From NCBI GenBank assembly GCA_035942915.1, contig DASZCR010000354.1, positions 1-27,093 on the forward strand: a DNA stretch of 27,093 bases, given 5' to 3'. This DNA comes from DASZCR01 sp035942915 (GTDB lineage Bacteria; Acidobacteriota; Blastocatellia; Pyrinomonadales; Pyrinomonadaceae). The notes beneath the pieces are model-generated. The model was not told the DNA's origin. It worked only from the letters and a program-made list of their open reading frames with translations, and did no database searches. Positions 15,750 through 25,994 of this stretch are shown here, piece after piece (the stretch's first letter is position 1; each line of letters starts with the position of its first letter). The position numbers were made by a program, and so were the translations under genes.

Positions 15750-17438
15750 ATGCCCGAACAGACTCCCGCACGGACTTCGCACGCCTTCAACACGCCCGAC
15801 AACCTTGCCCGTCGTGTCGCACGCCGCTTCGCCGCCACGTCCCTGTCTCTCGCCGCGCTCCTCGTCTGCGCCGACGCGTTGCGCGCGCAACAGGGACAGA
15901 CAACACCTCCGCAGCAGCCGTCGTCGTCATCGTCAACGGACGCGAAGGTGCGCGCGCGTCGCGCGTCCGCCTCGAAAACTCCCGGCGCGAAGAACGCACA
16001 GACGAAGACGGATGCAGCCGAAGGTGCAGCCGTGCCGGGCGAGAAGGCGCAGACTGATGCTGCACGCAGCGCGGCATCTCCGGCGAAAGAGGCGAAAGAG
16101 TCGCAGGAAGTTAAGGAGGATGCTCCTCAGGCGTCGAAGGCTTCAGTTAAGGACGGCGCGTCGCTCGTCAGCGCGGATGCGTCGGCGTTGAAGGAGACGA
16201 CGGCGGTTGCAGACGTGGAGGATTTGAAGGCGCAACTGAAGGCCGCGAAGTCGAACACCGAACGCGCGCGTCTCCATCGCGCGTTGGTCGGTCGTCTGGT
16301 CACATCGGAGAGCAAGGCGCAGGCGGTTGAGGAGTTACGTGCTCTGATTGAAGACGAACGCTTCGACCCGGCGGGCTTGTACAACGTCGGCAACGCGCTC
16401 GCACGACTCGACGAATCGCGCGCGGCCGCAGAGGCCTACCGCAAGGCTATCACGCAGCGTCGCGGCCATTACTCGCGCGCGCAAAATAATCTCGGCGTCG
16501 TGTTGCTGCGGCTCGGTCTGTGGGATGAGGCACAGGAGGCGCTCGCGGCCGCGCTCAGGCAGGAGAGCGGTCTCTACGCAGAGGCGCACTACAACATGGG
16601 ACGCCTGCACGCGTTGCGCGGCGAGGCCGGACTCGCCATCAACTCATGGTCGCATGCGCTCATGCAGCAACCCGACCACGCAGACGCGGCCGTCGCGCTC
16701 GCGCGCGCACTCGCGGAAGACGGCGACCCTGCGCGCGGCCTCGCCATCCTCGACGCCTTCGACCAGCGCGCCGCGCGCAACGGCCGCCAGTCGCCGCGCG
16801 AGATTGCCATTGCGCGCGGAGAGATTATTGCCGTCTCGAATCTGTCAACTGAGGCGAAGGCAGGTGGACGCCTCTCCTCGTCGTCCGCCGGAGAAGCGGC
16901 GCGCGGCTCTGCAAACTCTCTGCACGCGCTCGTCGTTGACCGGCAGACTTATGACCTTTTGCAGCGTGCGCGTGCGGCGCGCGAGGCCGGGCGCAACGAA
17001 GACGCCGTCGGCCTCTATCGTCGCGTGATACAGAATCGCGGCGGCTACTTCCCACCGGCCAATCTCGAACTTGGCTACGCGCTCTCCGGCCTCAAGCGTC
17101 ACGAGGAGGCGGTCGAGAGTTTCCTGCCCGTCGCGGCCAAAGAGGGCGCGCGTTACCCGATAGCCTTCTATCATCTCGGACGCCTCTACGAAACGCTCGG
17201 CCAGCTTCCGCGCGCGGGCGAAGCCTTCACACGCGCCGCGTCCTTTTACGGACAGCAGAACCCGCAGTTCTACGTCGATATCAGCCGCGTGCGCGAGAAG
17301 GAAGGAAACATGGGCGAGGCGCTCGCCGCGATGGAGTCTTACGTGCGTGTGAGCGAACGTCTGAGCGGCTCTGCGCCCGACTGGGCGCAGCAGCGCGTCG
17401 AGAAATTGAGAGAGAAAAACGGCGCGGCACAGAAATAA
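15750..17438 (+). CDS. Secreted TPR-repeat protein, function unknown
   Basis: 562 residues. A signal peptide with an extended basic start (Arg at 21, 22, 25, 26), a hydrophobic core (about 28-40) and likely cleavage after LRA at 46. Residues about 47-175 are low-complexity (Ala, Lys, Ser, Gln, Thr). TPRs run from about 200 to the end in two groups (roughly 210-350 and 400-550), including NVGNALARLDESRAAAEAYR and NNLGVVLLRLGLWDEAQEAL. GGAG at 15737-15740 supports the ATG at 15750, only 23 bases after the YCF48 gene. It is presumed periplasmic, and may belong to the EPS locus as a scaffold, but nothing in the sequence shows a specific partner. The gene converges with lysS, with 18 bases between the two stops and no clear intrinsic terminator. 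Confidence 0.78.
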   Translation: MPEQTPARTSHAFNTPDNLARRVARRFAATSLSLAALLVCADALRAQQGQTTPPQQPSSSSSTDAKVRARRASASKTPGAKNAQTKTDAAEGAAVPGEKAQTDAARSAASPAKEAKESQEVKEDAPQASKASVKDGASLVSADASALKETTAVADVEDLKAQLKAAKSNTERARLHRALVGRLVTSESKAQAVEELRALIEDERFDPAGLYNVGNALARLDESRAAAEAYRKAITQRRGHYSRAQNNLGVVLLRLGLWDEAQEALAAALRQESGLYAEAHYNMGRLHALRGEAGLAINSWSHALMQQPDHADAAVALARALAEDGDPARGLAILDAFDQRAARNGRQSPREIAIARGEIIAVSNLSTEAKAGGRLSSSSAGEAARGSANSLHALVVDRQTYDLLQRARAAREAGRNEDAVGLYRRVIQNRGGYFPPANLELGYALSGLKRHEEAVESFLPVAAKEGARYPIAFYHLGRLYETLGQLPRAGEAFTRAASFYGQQNPQFYVDISRVREKEGNMGEALAAMESYVRVSERLSGSAPDWAQQRVEKLREKNGAAQK

Positions 17439-17456
17439 CCCGGCCGACGCCGTAGC

Positions 17457-19277
17457 TTATTCGCCTTCGCCGGATTCCTCCGACGCAGCCTGACGCTGCG
17501 GCCTCATGTGCGGAAAGAGAATCACGTCGCGGATAGAACGACGATTCGTCAAGAGCATCACCAGACGGTCAATGCCGATGCCGATACCTGCGGCCGGAGG
17601 CATCCCATAAGAGAGCGCGCGCACGTAATCAACATCCGTCTGCATCGCCTCCTCGTCGCCGCGCTCACGCTGACGCGCCTGCTCCTCAAACCTCTCAAAC
17701 TGCTCGACCGGGTCGTTCAACTCCGAAAACCCATTCGCACACTCCATCCCCGCCACATACAACTCAAACCTCTCAGCAATCGTCGGGTCTTCGGGCGACG
17801 CCTTCGAGAGCGGCGACACAGGCTTGGGAAAGTCGTGGATGAATGTCGGTTGTTTTAAGTAACCTTCAGCCATCTCTTCAAAGAAATTCACGATGATTTG
17901 TGCTGTCGTGGGTTCATCTGACGCGTTGTCGCCTGCGGCCAATATTTGCTCTCGATATTCCCGCCACGCTAAATCAACCGTGATGAGCCTCTGTGTTTTA
18001 GCTTCGGCGTCGGATGCAAAAGGTGTTGCAATGAAAGTTCCCGCCTCACGTTTTCCTAATTCCATCGCGTAGAACATTTGATGAATACGCTTCGGGTCGT
18101 TCAGCCAGCTTTCATCTGAAAAGCTACCGTTCTCAATCTTTTTAAGATGTGGCGGCATGTACTTAACAATCGCTTGCTTCATCGTCAGCCGCTCAAACTT
18201 GCTGAAGTCAAGCGTTTCGTCTCCGAAACTGACTTGTAAACTGCCGTTCACTGTCTGGATAGTTTCGCGCAGTATCTCCTCACAAAAATCCATCATCCAG
18301 TTCACGTCCTGATAGGCCGTGTAGAATTCGAGCATGGTGAATTCGGGGTTGTGGCGGGTGGAGATGCCTTCGTTGCGAAAGTTGCGGTTGAGTTCATAGA
18401 CGCGCTCGAAGCCGCCGACGAGCAGGCGCTTGAGGTAGAGTTCGGGGGCGATGCGCGCGTAGAGGTCGATGTCGAGCGCGTTGTGATGTGTCTTGAAGGG
18501 GCGCGCGGCCGCGCCTGAAGCTATCGGCGAGAGCATCGGCGTTTCGACTTCGATGTAGCCGTGCTCGTCGAGATAGCGGCGCATCTCGGTGATGAGTCTT
18601 GAGCGGCGCTCGAAGACTTCGCGCGTCGTCAGTTCGCCCGGCTCGCGCTCGACCTTGAGGCTCGACGCGATGAGGTCTGCGTAGCGCTGGCGTTGACGGA
18701 TTTCAGGGTCGCTGATGCCGTGCATCTTGTCGGGCATCGGCAGCAGCGCCTTTGCCAGAAATTGCAGCGTGCGGACGTGGACGGACAACTCGCCCGTCTT
18801 CGTCACGAAGAGAAAACCTTCGACGCCGATGAAGTCGCCGTGGTCGAGCAGGTTGAAGAGCTCCCATCCTTCTTCGACCTCTGCGCCGTCGCCGTTGTGG
18901 ATGCCGCGCACGTCGTCGCGGCGGACGTAGATTTGCAACCGCTCGCGCCCGTCGGAGAGATGTACGAAGGCGGCCTTGCCCATCACGCGCGGCGGCACGG
19001 CGAGGCGTCCGGCCAGACGCACTTCGATTTTGCTCAATTCGGCGTTGGCCTGCTCAAGTTGCTCGGCGCTGGGGCGCGCGCCCGCTTCGACCTGCGGGAC
19101 GTACCTGCGGAAGGCTTCGACGATGCTCGTGATGGTGTCTTCGCCTTCGGGACTCGCCGTGACGTTCGTGCGGCGAAACTTGTTCGGGTAGACGTTGCCG
19201 ACCAGTTGCGCGATGCGCCACAGATGCTCGCGCCGCGCCTGCGTCTGGTCGTTCTCTTCGATGAATGGAGTGCTCAT
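17457..19277 (-). CDS. lysS: Lysyl-tRNA synthetase, class II
   Basis: 606 residues, about 100 longer than usual bacterial LysRS (roughly 500). The N-terminal OB-fold anticodon-binding domain spans about 85-180. The class II catalytic core has the lysine-enzyme signature ARPFKTHHNALDIDLYARI (258-276), motif 2 FRNEGISTRHNPEFT (300-314) and motif 3 GIGIGIDRLVML (565-576) with the ATP-binding Arg571. Extra length comes from the N-terminus and from an insertion at about 385-450, between the motif 2 region and VNFFEEMAEGYLKQPTFI (463-480). The DNA for residues about 325-470 is far lower in GC than the rest. The start at 19277 is the ATG nearest a good promoter; its Shine-Dalgarno is weak. It is the only gene on this strand and has its own transcription. 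Confidence 0.96.
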   Translation of the reverse strand: MSTPFIEENDQTQARREHLWRIAQLVGNVYPNKFRRTNVTASPEGEDTITSIVEAFRRYVPQVEAGARPSAEQLEQANAELSKIEVRLAGRLAVPPRVMGKAAFVHLSDGRERLQIYVRRDDVRGIHNGDGAEVEEGWELFNLLDHGDFIGVEGFLFVTKTGELSVHVRTLQFLAKALLPMPDKMHGISDPEIRQRQRYADLIASSLKVEREPGELTTREVFERRSRLITEMRRYLDEHGYIEVETPMLSPIASGAAARPFKTHHNALDIDLYARIAPELYLKRLLVGGFERVYELNRNFRNEGISTRHNPEFTMLEFYTAYQDVNWMMDFCEEILRETIQTVNGSLQVSFGDETLDFSKFERLTMKQAIVKYMPPHLKKIENGSFSDESWLNDPKRIHQMFYAMELGKREAGTFIATPFASDAEAKTQRLITVDLAWREYREQILAAGDNASDEPTTAQIIVNFFEEMAEGYLKQPTFIHDFPKPVSPLSKASPEDPTIAERFELYVAGMECANGFSELNDPVEQFERFEEQARQRERGDEEAMQTDVDYVRALSYGMPPAAGIGIGIDRLVMLLTNRRSIRDVILFPHMRPQRQAASEESGEGE

Positions 19278-19308
19278 AATTTGCTCGGTTCGCGGAAGCG
19301 AAACGCAA

Positions 19309-19337
19309 ATTATAGGAAGCCAAACACGTGAGCGCAA
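19309..19337 (-). promoter_or_regulatory. Promoter of lysS
   Basis: On the minus strand a perfect -10 box TATAAT (19314 to 19309) is preceded by TTGCGC (19337 to 19332) with a 17-base spacer. Transcription would begin near 19302, giving a leader of about 25 bases before the lysS ATG at 19277. Confidence 0.6.
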
Positions 19338-19510
19338 ATTTCATTGGTGTTGGCCGCCGTTTATTTGTTGCGAAAAGAGAGAAAAAAGAAGATGCTATCT
19401 CCCGAAGTTATTTCCGACAACGAGAACACAACGGAGGCGCAATCGGAGTGTAACCACATCGAGTCGTCTGCTCGGTAGAATCCCTTTACTACAAGCGACG
19501 TGTTACTCGG

Positions 19511-19542
19511 TTGACACTCAAACTTTTGGAGCGCCGGATAGT
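19511..19542 (+). promoter_or_regulatory. Possible promoter for the small acidic ORF
   Basis: A perfect TTGACA (19511-19516) is followed by GATAGT (19537-19542). The 20-base spacer is longer than the 16-18 usual for sigma-70, and the -10 matches at four of six positions, so this is only a candidate. It lies about 70 bases before the ORF at 19613. Confidence 0.25.
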
Positions 19543-19612
19543 GGGGTCTGGCGCTTCATTCGTTTAGGTGAGAGACATGAACAGAGAAGACACAAACCAG
19601 GAGGGTAACGAG

Positions 19613-19753
19613 ATGAACGAAGAGATGCTGAATAATGTCCAGAGTCCTGCGGACAAATTACAGGATGACCAACCGACGGGGTCGCTCGTGCCGGGCGCAG
19701 AGAACCCTGAGAGTCAAGAGATTAAAAAAGAGGTCAACCCGAATACCGAGTGA
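19613..19753 (+). CDS. Small acidic hypothetical protein, 46 residues
   Basis: The product is 46 residues, rich in Glu, Asp, Asn, Gln and Pro, with no Cys, no membrane segment and no recognised domain; it is probably unstructured. The main support is a near-consensus Shine-Dalgarno AGGAGGG (19599-19605) 7 bases before the ATG, one of the best in the window. An in-frame ATG at 19577 would add 12 residues but has a poorer ribosome-binding site. It lies between lysS (divergent) and rfaE2 (same direction, 72 bases away). I do not recognise it and assign no function. Confidence 0.55.
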   Translation: MNEEMLNNVQSPADKLQDDQPTGSLVPGAENPESQEIKKEVNPNTE

Positions 19754-19825
19754 AGCGGCTGCGCCGTTTCCGCGCGCGCGTTTCGCGTCGGGGCGCGGGC
19801 GTGGTAGATTCTTCGTCACACGGAC

Positions 19826-20329
19826 ATGACGAGTGACCCGAAAGTGCTTTTAAACTCGGAGGAGTTGCGCCGCGTGCGCGAGCGTCTGCGCGCAGGCGGG
19901 CAGCGACTCGTCTTCACCAACGGTTGCTTCGACATCCTGCACGTCGGCCACGTGCGTTATTTAAACGCGGCGCGCGCGCTCGGAGACGCGCTGCTCGTCG
20001 CCATCAACAGCGACCGCTCCGTGCGCGCCATCAAGGGCGCAGGTCGCCCCGTTGTCTCCGAGTCGGAGCGCGCCGAGATGCTGGCCGCGCTCGCGGCGGT
20101 TGATTACGTGACGATTTTCGATGCCGAGTCGCCGCGCAGCCTGATTGCGGAGCTTTTGCCGGACGTGCTCGTCAAAGGCGGCGACTATGCGCTCTCGGAG
20201 ATACACGGGCGCGAGGAGGTCGAGGCGGCGGGCGGTCGCGTCCTCGCGCTGCCCTTTGTCGAAGGCGCTTCGACGACGGGCATCATCGAACGCGTCAAGC
20301 GCCTGAAGGAAACGAGCGATGACGGATGA
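19826..20329 (+). CDS. rfaE2: D-glycero-beta-D-manno-heptose 1-phosphate adenylyltransferase
   Basis: 167 residues, the usual size of a stand-alone RfaE2, which corresponds to the C-terminal half of E. coli HldE. The nucleotidyltransferase motif NGCFDILHVGH (32-42) contains the HxGH signature (His39, His42). The later VKGGDYA and the STTGIIERVKRL end are also typical. It activates heptose 1-phosphate with ATP to ADP-heptose, a precursor of the lipopolysaccharide inner core, in the cytoplasm. The kinase half (RfaE1) is not in the window. There is no clear Shine-Dalgarno before the ATG; TAGATT at 19805-19810 could be a -10 box giving a very short leader. The last codons and the stop lie inside a hairpin repeat shared with the mfd upstream region. 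Confidence 0.92.
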   Translation: MTSDPKVLLNSEELRRVRERLRAGGQRLVFTNGCFDILHVGHVRYLNAARALGDALLVAINSDRSVRAIKGAGRPVVSESERAEMLAALAAVDYVTIFDAESPRSLIAELLPDVLVKGGDYALSEIHGREEVEAAGGRVLALPFVEGASTTGIIERVKRLKETSDDG

Positions 20330-20392
20330 GCGCGGAGTGATGAAAGAAAGCATCTGTCTTGCGCTTCATCATTGCGCGTTCATCCCTCGTCG
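20318..20392. repeat. Heptad-register hairpin repeat, unit GATGANN
   Basis: The 5' arm (20318-20345) reads GATGACG, GATGAGC, GCGGAGT, GATGAAA; the 3' arm (20365-20392) reads TTCATCA, TTGCGCG, TTCATCC, CTCGTCG. TGATGAA pairs perfectly with TTCATCA next to a loop of about 20 bases, and the remaining units pair with a few mismatches and G-U wobbles. The element covers the end of rfaE2, including its TGA at 20327-20329, and ends 12 bases before the mfd ATG. It lacks a following U-run. Confidence 0.7.
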
Positions 20393-20404
20393 CTTCCAAG
20401 AGCT

Positions 20405-24088
<3,684 letters not shown>

Positions 24089-24154
24089 AATGCGCCTTCC
24101 GACTTCGCCCGCATGCGCGACGCCGTCCCGACCGCAAAAATTAGTCAAGTTCCC

Positions 24155-24169
24155 GCGAAAAATTTTCGC
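24155..24169. promoter_or_regulatory. Perfect palindrome, possible operator
   Basis: GCGAAAA and TTTTCGC flank a single central A, a 15-base perfect inverted repeat 38 bases before the assigned GTG of the SurA-like gene. With no loop it cannot form a stable RNA hairpin, so if it has a function, binding by a dimeric regulator is more likely. No regulator is identified. Confidence 0.3.
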
Positions 24170-24207
24170 CGCCAATCAGGCAACAGTTGATGAGGAGTAG
24201 AAAAGCT

Positions 24208-25350
24208 GTGAATTTGAAATTTATTCCGGCGAGCGCCCGTGCGTGGGCGTTCGTCTTCGCCGCCCTGCTGTCGGTCTTCTCGGCCGCGCCCGCCGTCTCG
24301 GCGCAGGAGGAAGCTCCGACGACGGTCGTCGATGAGCCTATCGCGCAGGTCAACAACGACGTGATAATGCTCTCGCACCTGCGCAAGCAGATGCGCGACT
24401 TCAAAGAGATACTCGTCAAGCAGCGCGGGATGACCGAGCAGCAGGCCGACGAGGAACTGCGCAAGAAGCAGCCCGAAATCATCGCCAATCTCATCAACGA
24501 GCAACTGCTGATGCAGCGCGGCAAAGAGATACCGCGCCTCTCCGAAGAGATTGAGGCTGAGGTCAACCGCGAGGTCTTGCGCGTCGCTAACCGCTCCGGC
24601 ATCAAGAGCCTCGACGAACTCGAAGCCGAGATGAACAAGGAGAACATGAGTCTGGCCGAAATACGTCAGACGCTGCGCACGCAGTACACGCGACAGGCCG
24701 TGCTCCAACGCGAGGTCGATTACAAGATTTACCTGAGCCTGACCGAGAACGAGTTGCGCAAGTATTACGAGGCCAACCGCGACAAATTCCGTAGCGTGAC
24801 GATTTCGGAAATCTTCCTCAGCAAGGCCGGGCGTCCCGAAGCTGAGGTCAGACAGAAGGCCGCGCAACTCGTCGCGCAGGCGCGCGGCGGAGCAGACTTC
24901 GGCGCACTCGCCGCCGCCAACTCCGAGCGCGAGTACGAAGGCGTGCGCGTCGCCACCAAGACGAAGGGGCGCATCGAAGAGGAGGACGGAAAGCTCAAGT
25001 GGTTCATACTCTCCGAACTGCAACCGACCTTTGCCAACGCCATTAAGAATCTCAAGGCCGGAGAAGTCAGCGACGTGATTCCGACCGACGACGGCTTCGT
25101 CATCATCCGCGTCAACGACCGCGACGAGGCCTTCAAGGAGAATCAGGTGCGCTCGGAAATCGTCGGCGCACGCGCCGAGAAGGAGCGCGACGCCTACATG
25201 CAGACGCTGCGCCGCGACGCCTACATACAGGTCGCTAAAGACTACCGTGAAGCCGTGATGCCGCTTCTCAAACTCGACGCCGCCCCCGCCGCCGACAGCA
25301 AGACGACCACGACGACCGCCAAGAACGAGAAGGACAAGAAGTCCAACTAA
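24208..25350 (+). CDS. SurA-like periplasmic peptidyl-prolyl isomerase/chaperone
   Basis: 380 residues. A signal peptide (hydrophobic 12-24, cut after AVSA at 32) is followed by a SurA N-terminal chaperone domain starting at PIAQVNNDVIMLSHL and rich in helices (Gln, Lys, Glu). A single parvulin-type rotamase domain follows, from VTISEIFLS through GADFGALAAANS to GEVSDVIPTDDGFVIIRV. A charged Lys/Thr tail ends the protein. It is expected to help outer-membrane proteins fold in the periplasm. The GTG at 24208 is preferred because GAGGAG (24192-24197) lies 10 bases before it and it gives a normal-length signal peptide. The ATG at 24190 would add six residues but has no Shine-Dalgarno. It follows mfd with a 119-base gap. 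Confidence 0.88.
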   Translation: MNLKFIPASARAWAFVFAALLSVFSAAPAVSAQEEAPTTVVDEPIAQVNNDVIMLSHLRKQMRDFKEILVKQRGMTEQQADEELRKKQPEIIANLINEQLLMQRGKEIPRLSEEIEAEVNREVLRVANRSGIKSLDELEAEMNKENMSLAEIRQTLRTQYTRQAVLQREVDYKIYLSLTENELRKYYEANRDKFRSVTISEIFLSKAGRPEAEVRQKAAQLVAQARGGADFGALAAANSEREYEGVRVATKTKGRIEEEDGKLKWFILSELQPTFANAIKNLKAGEVSDVIPTDDGFVIIRVNDRDEAFKENQVRSEIVGARAEKERDAYMQTLRRDAYIQVAKDYREAVMPLLKLDAAPAADSKTTTTTAKNEKDKKSN

Positions 25351-25364
25351 GTTCGCAACACTCC

Positions 25365-25448
25365 GAAGTCTCAAGTCTGAAGTCTGAAGTCGCTCTTCCA
25401 GACTTCAGACTTTTGACTTTAGACTCCGAATTTCAGACCTGAGACCTG
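25365..25448. repeat. Heptad-register hairpin repeat, unit GAAGTCT
   Basis: The 5' side is GAAGTCT, CAAGTCT, GAAGTCT, GAAGTCG (25365-25392). After one spacer unit, the 3' side continues in the same 7-base register with AGACTTC, AGACTTT, TGACTTT, AGACTCC, GAATTTC and AGACCTG twice (25400-25448). Positions 25367-25391 and 25401-25425 pair at 22 of 25 positions around a 9-base loop, the best hairpin in the window. It lies between the SurA-like stop and the broken S4 gene, ending 7 bases before the latter's ATG. Confidence 0.85.
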
Positions 25449-25455
25449 AGCGACG

Positions 25456-25687
25456 ATGCGACTAGACCAATTTTTAAGGGCGAGCCGGTTGGTCGTGCGG
25501 CGGACGGCGGCGCAGGAGTTGTGTGAGGCCGGGGCCGTGTCGGTCAACGGCGCGGCGGCGCGAGCGCGAACTGCGCGTGCGCGTCGCGCAACTGCCCGCC
25601 TCTAAGCAGGTCGCGCACGGCGACGCCGCCTCGCTCTACGAAGTTCTCGCCGAGCGCATCATCGAGCGCGACCCGCTCGACCTTTAA
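25456..25687 (+). pseudogene. Broken S4-domain RNA-binding protein (HSP15-like)
   Basis: From the ATG at 25456 the frame gives a clear S4-domain start (MRLDQFLRASRLVVRRTAAQ to AGAVSVNG, residues 1-32). It then turns into Arg/Ala filler and stops at 25603-25605 after 49 residues. The missing end is visible in the next frame from 25562: ERELRVRVAQLPASKQ followed by VAHGDAASLYEVLAERI, ending at 25687. Intact relatives have about 15-18 residues of S4 domain between these two pieces, so a segment has been lost; restoring the frame needs a missing length of 3n+2 bases, around 50. The junction lies in a GCG-rich tract (25550-25566), where slippage or deletion between short repeats is easy. S4 proteins of this kind bind structured RNA such as rRNA. 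There is no Shine-Dalgarno; a hairpin repeat sits just upstream. An assembly error is the alternative. Confidence 0.8.
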
Positions 25688-25994
25688 AGTCGCCGAATCG
25701 CAAGCTTCTTGCAAGCCGGTCACAACAGTCAGCTTGAATCGGACGTGACCGACTCGGTCGCCCCGACGCACGCCAAGCGTTCGCCTTTCGCGCGCTTCGA
25801 CTGTGGAAAACCTCAGCGTTTGTTTCAAAACCAAACGCCCGCCGGAATCTGCCTCTCAATACTCCTTTGTAAATAAGCGAGAACAGCCCCCGCCCCAAAT
25901 CGGCACGTGATTTGCCAAACGAATGTCGAACCTGGGGGCAGCCTGCCTCATGAGTCCTCTTATTTGAATCGGCTCTGGAGGGAGCAAAAGTTTT
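25688..25994. other. Leader region of mreB
   Basis: 307 bases with no supported gene. It contains two perfect 7-bp inverted repeats: CGGTCAC/GTGACCG (25717-25723 with 25745-25751) and GCGTTTG/CAAACGC (25816-25822 with 25832-25838, loop of 9). The second could form a leader hairpin but no U-run follows. No convincing -35/-10 pair was found. GGAGGGAG (25977-25984) is the mreB ribosome-binding site, 10 bases before the ATG. Confidence 0.5.

Larger units (their letters stand above)
19278..19612. other. Gene-poor stretch between lysS and the small acidic ORF
   Basis: 335 bases, visibly poorer in GC than the surroundings. It holds the lysS promoter (minus strand) and a TTGACA box at 19511. A 28-codon frame at 19392-19478 (MLSPEVISDNENTTEAQSEC...) follows a purine-rich AAGAAG. 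It is acidic like the next small ORF, but evidence is too thin to call it a gene. No tRNA or other RNA structure was recognised. Confidence 0.5.

Noticed and set aside
17439..17456. Intrinsic terminator between the convergent TPR and lysS genes
   Set aside because: The 18-base gap has no stable stem with a U-run in either direction.
19195..19608. 137-codon frame across the start of lysS and the gap after it
   Set aside because: It is Arg/Ser/Cys-rich, overlaps the lysS start on the other strand and lacks any ribosome-binding site or domain.
24145..25374. 409-codon frame antisense to the SurA-like gene
   Set aside because: Composition (Leu/Val/Gly/Ala runs) is what the reverse of a Glu/Lys/Gln-rich coding region gives; no motif was found.
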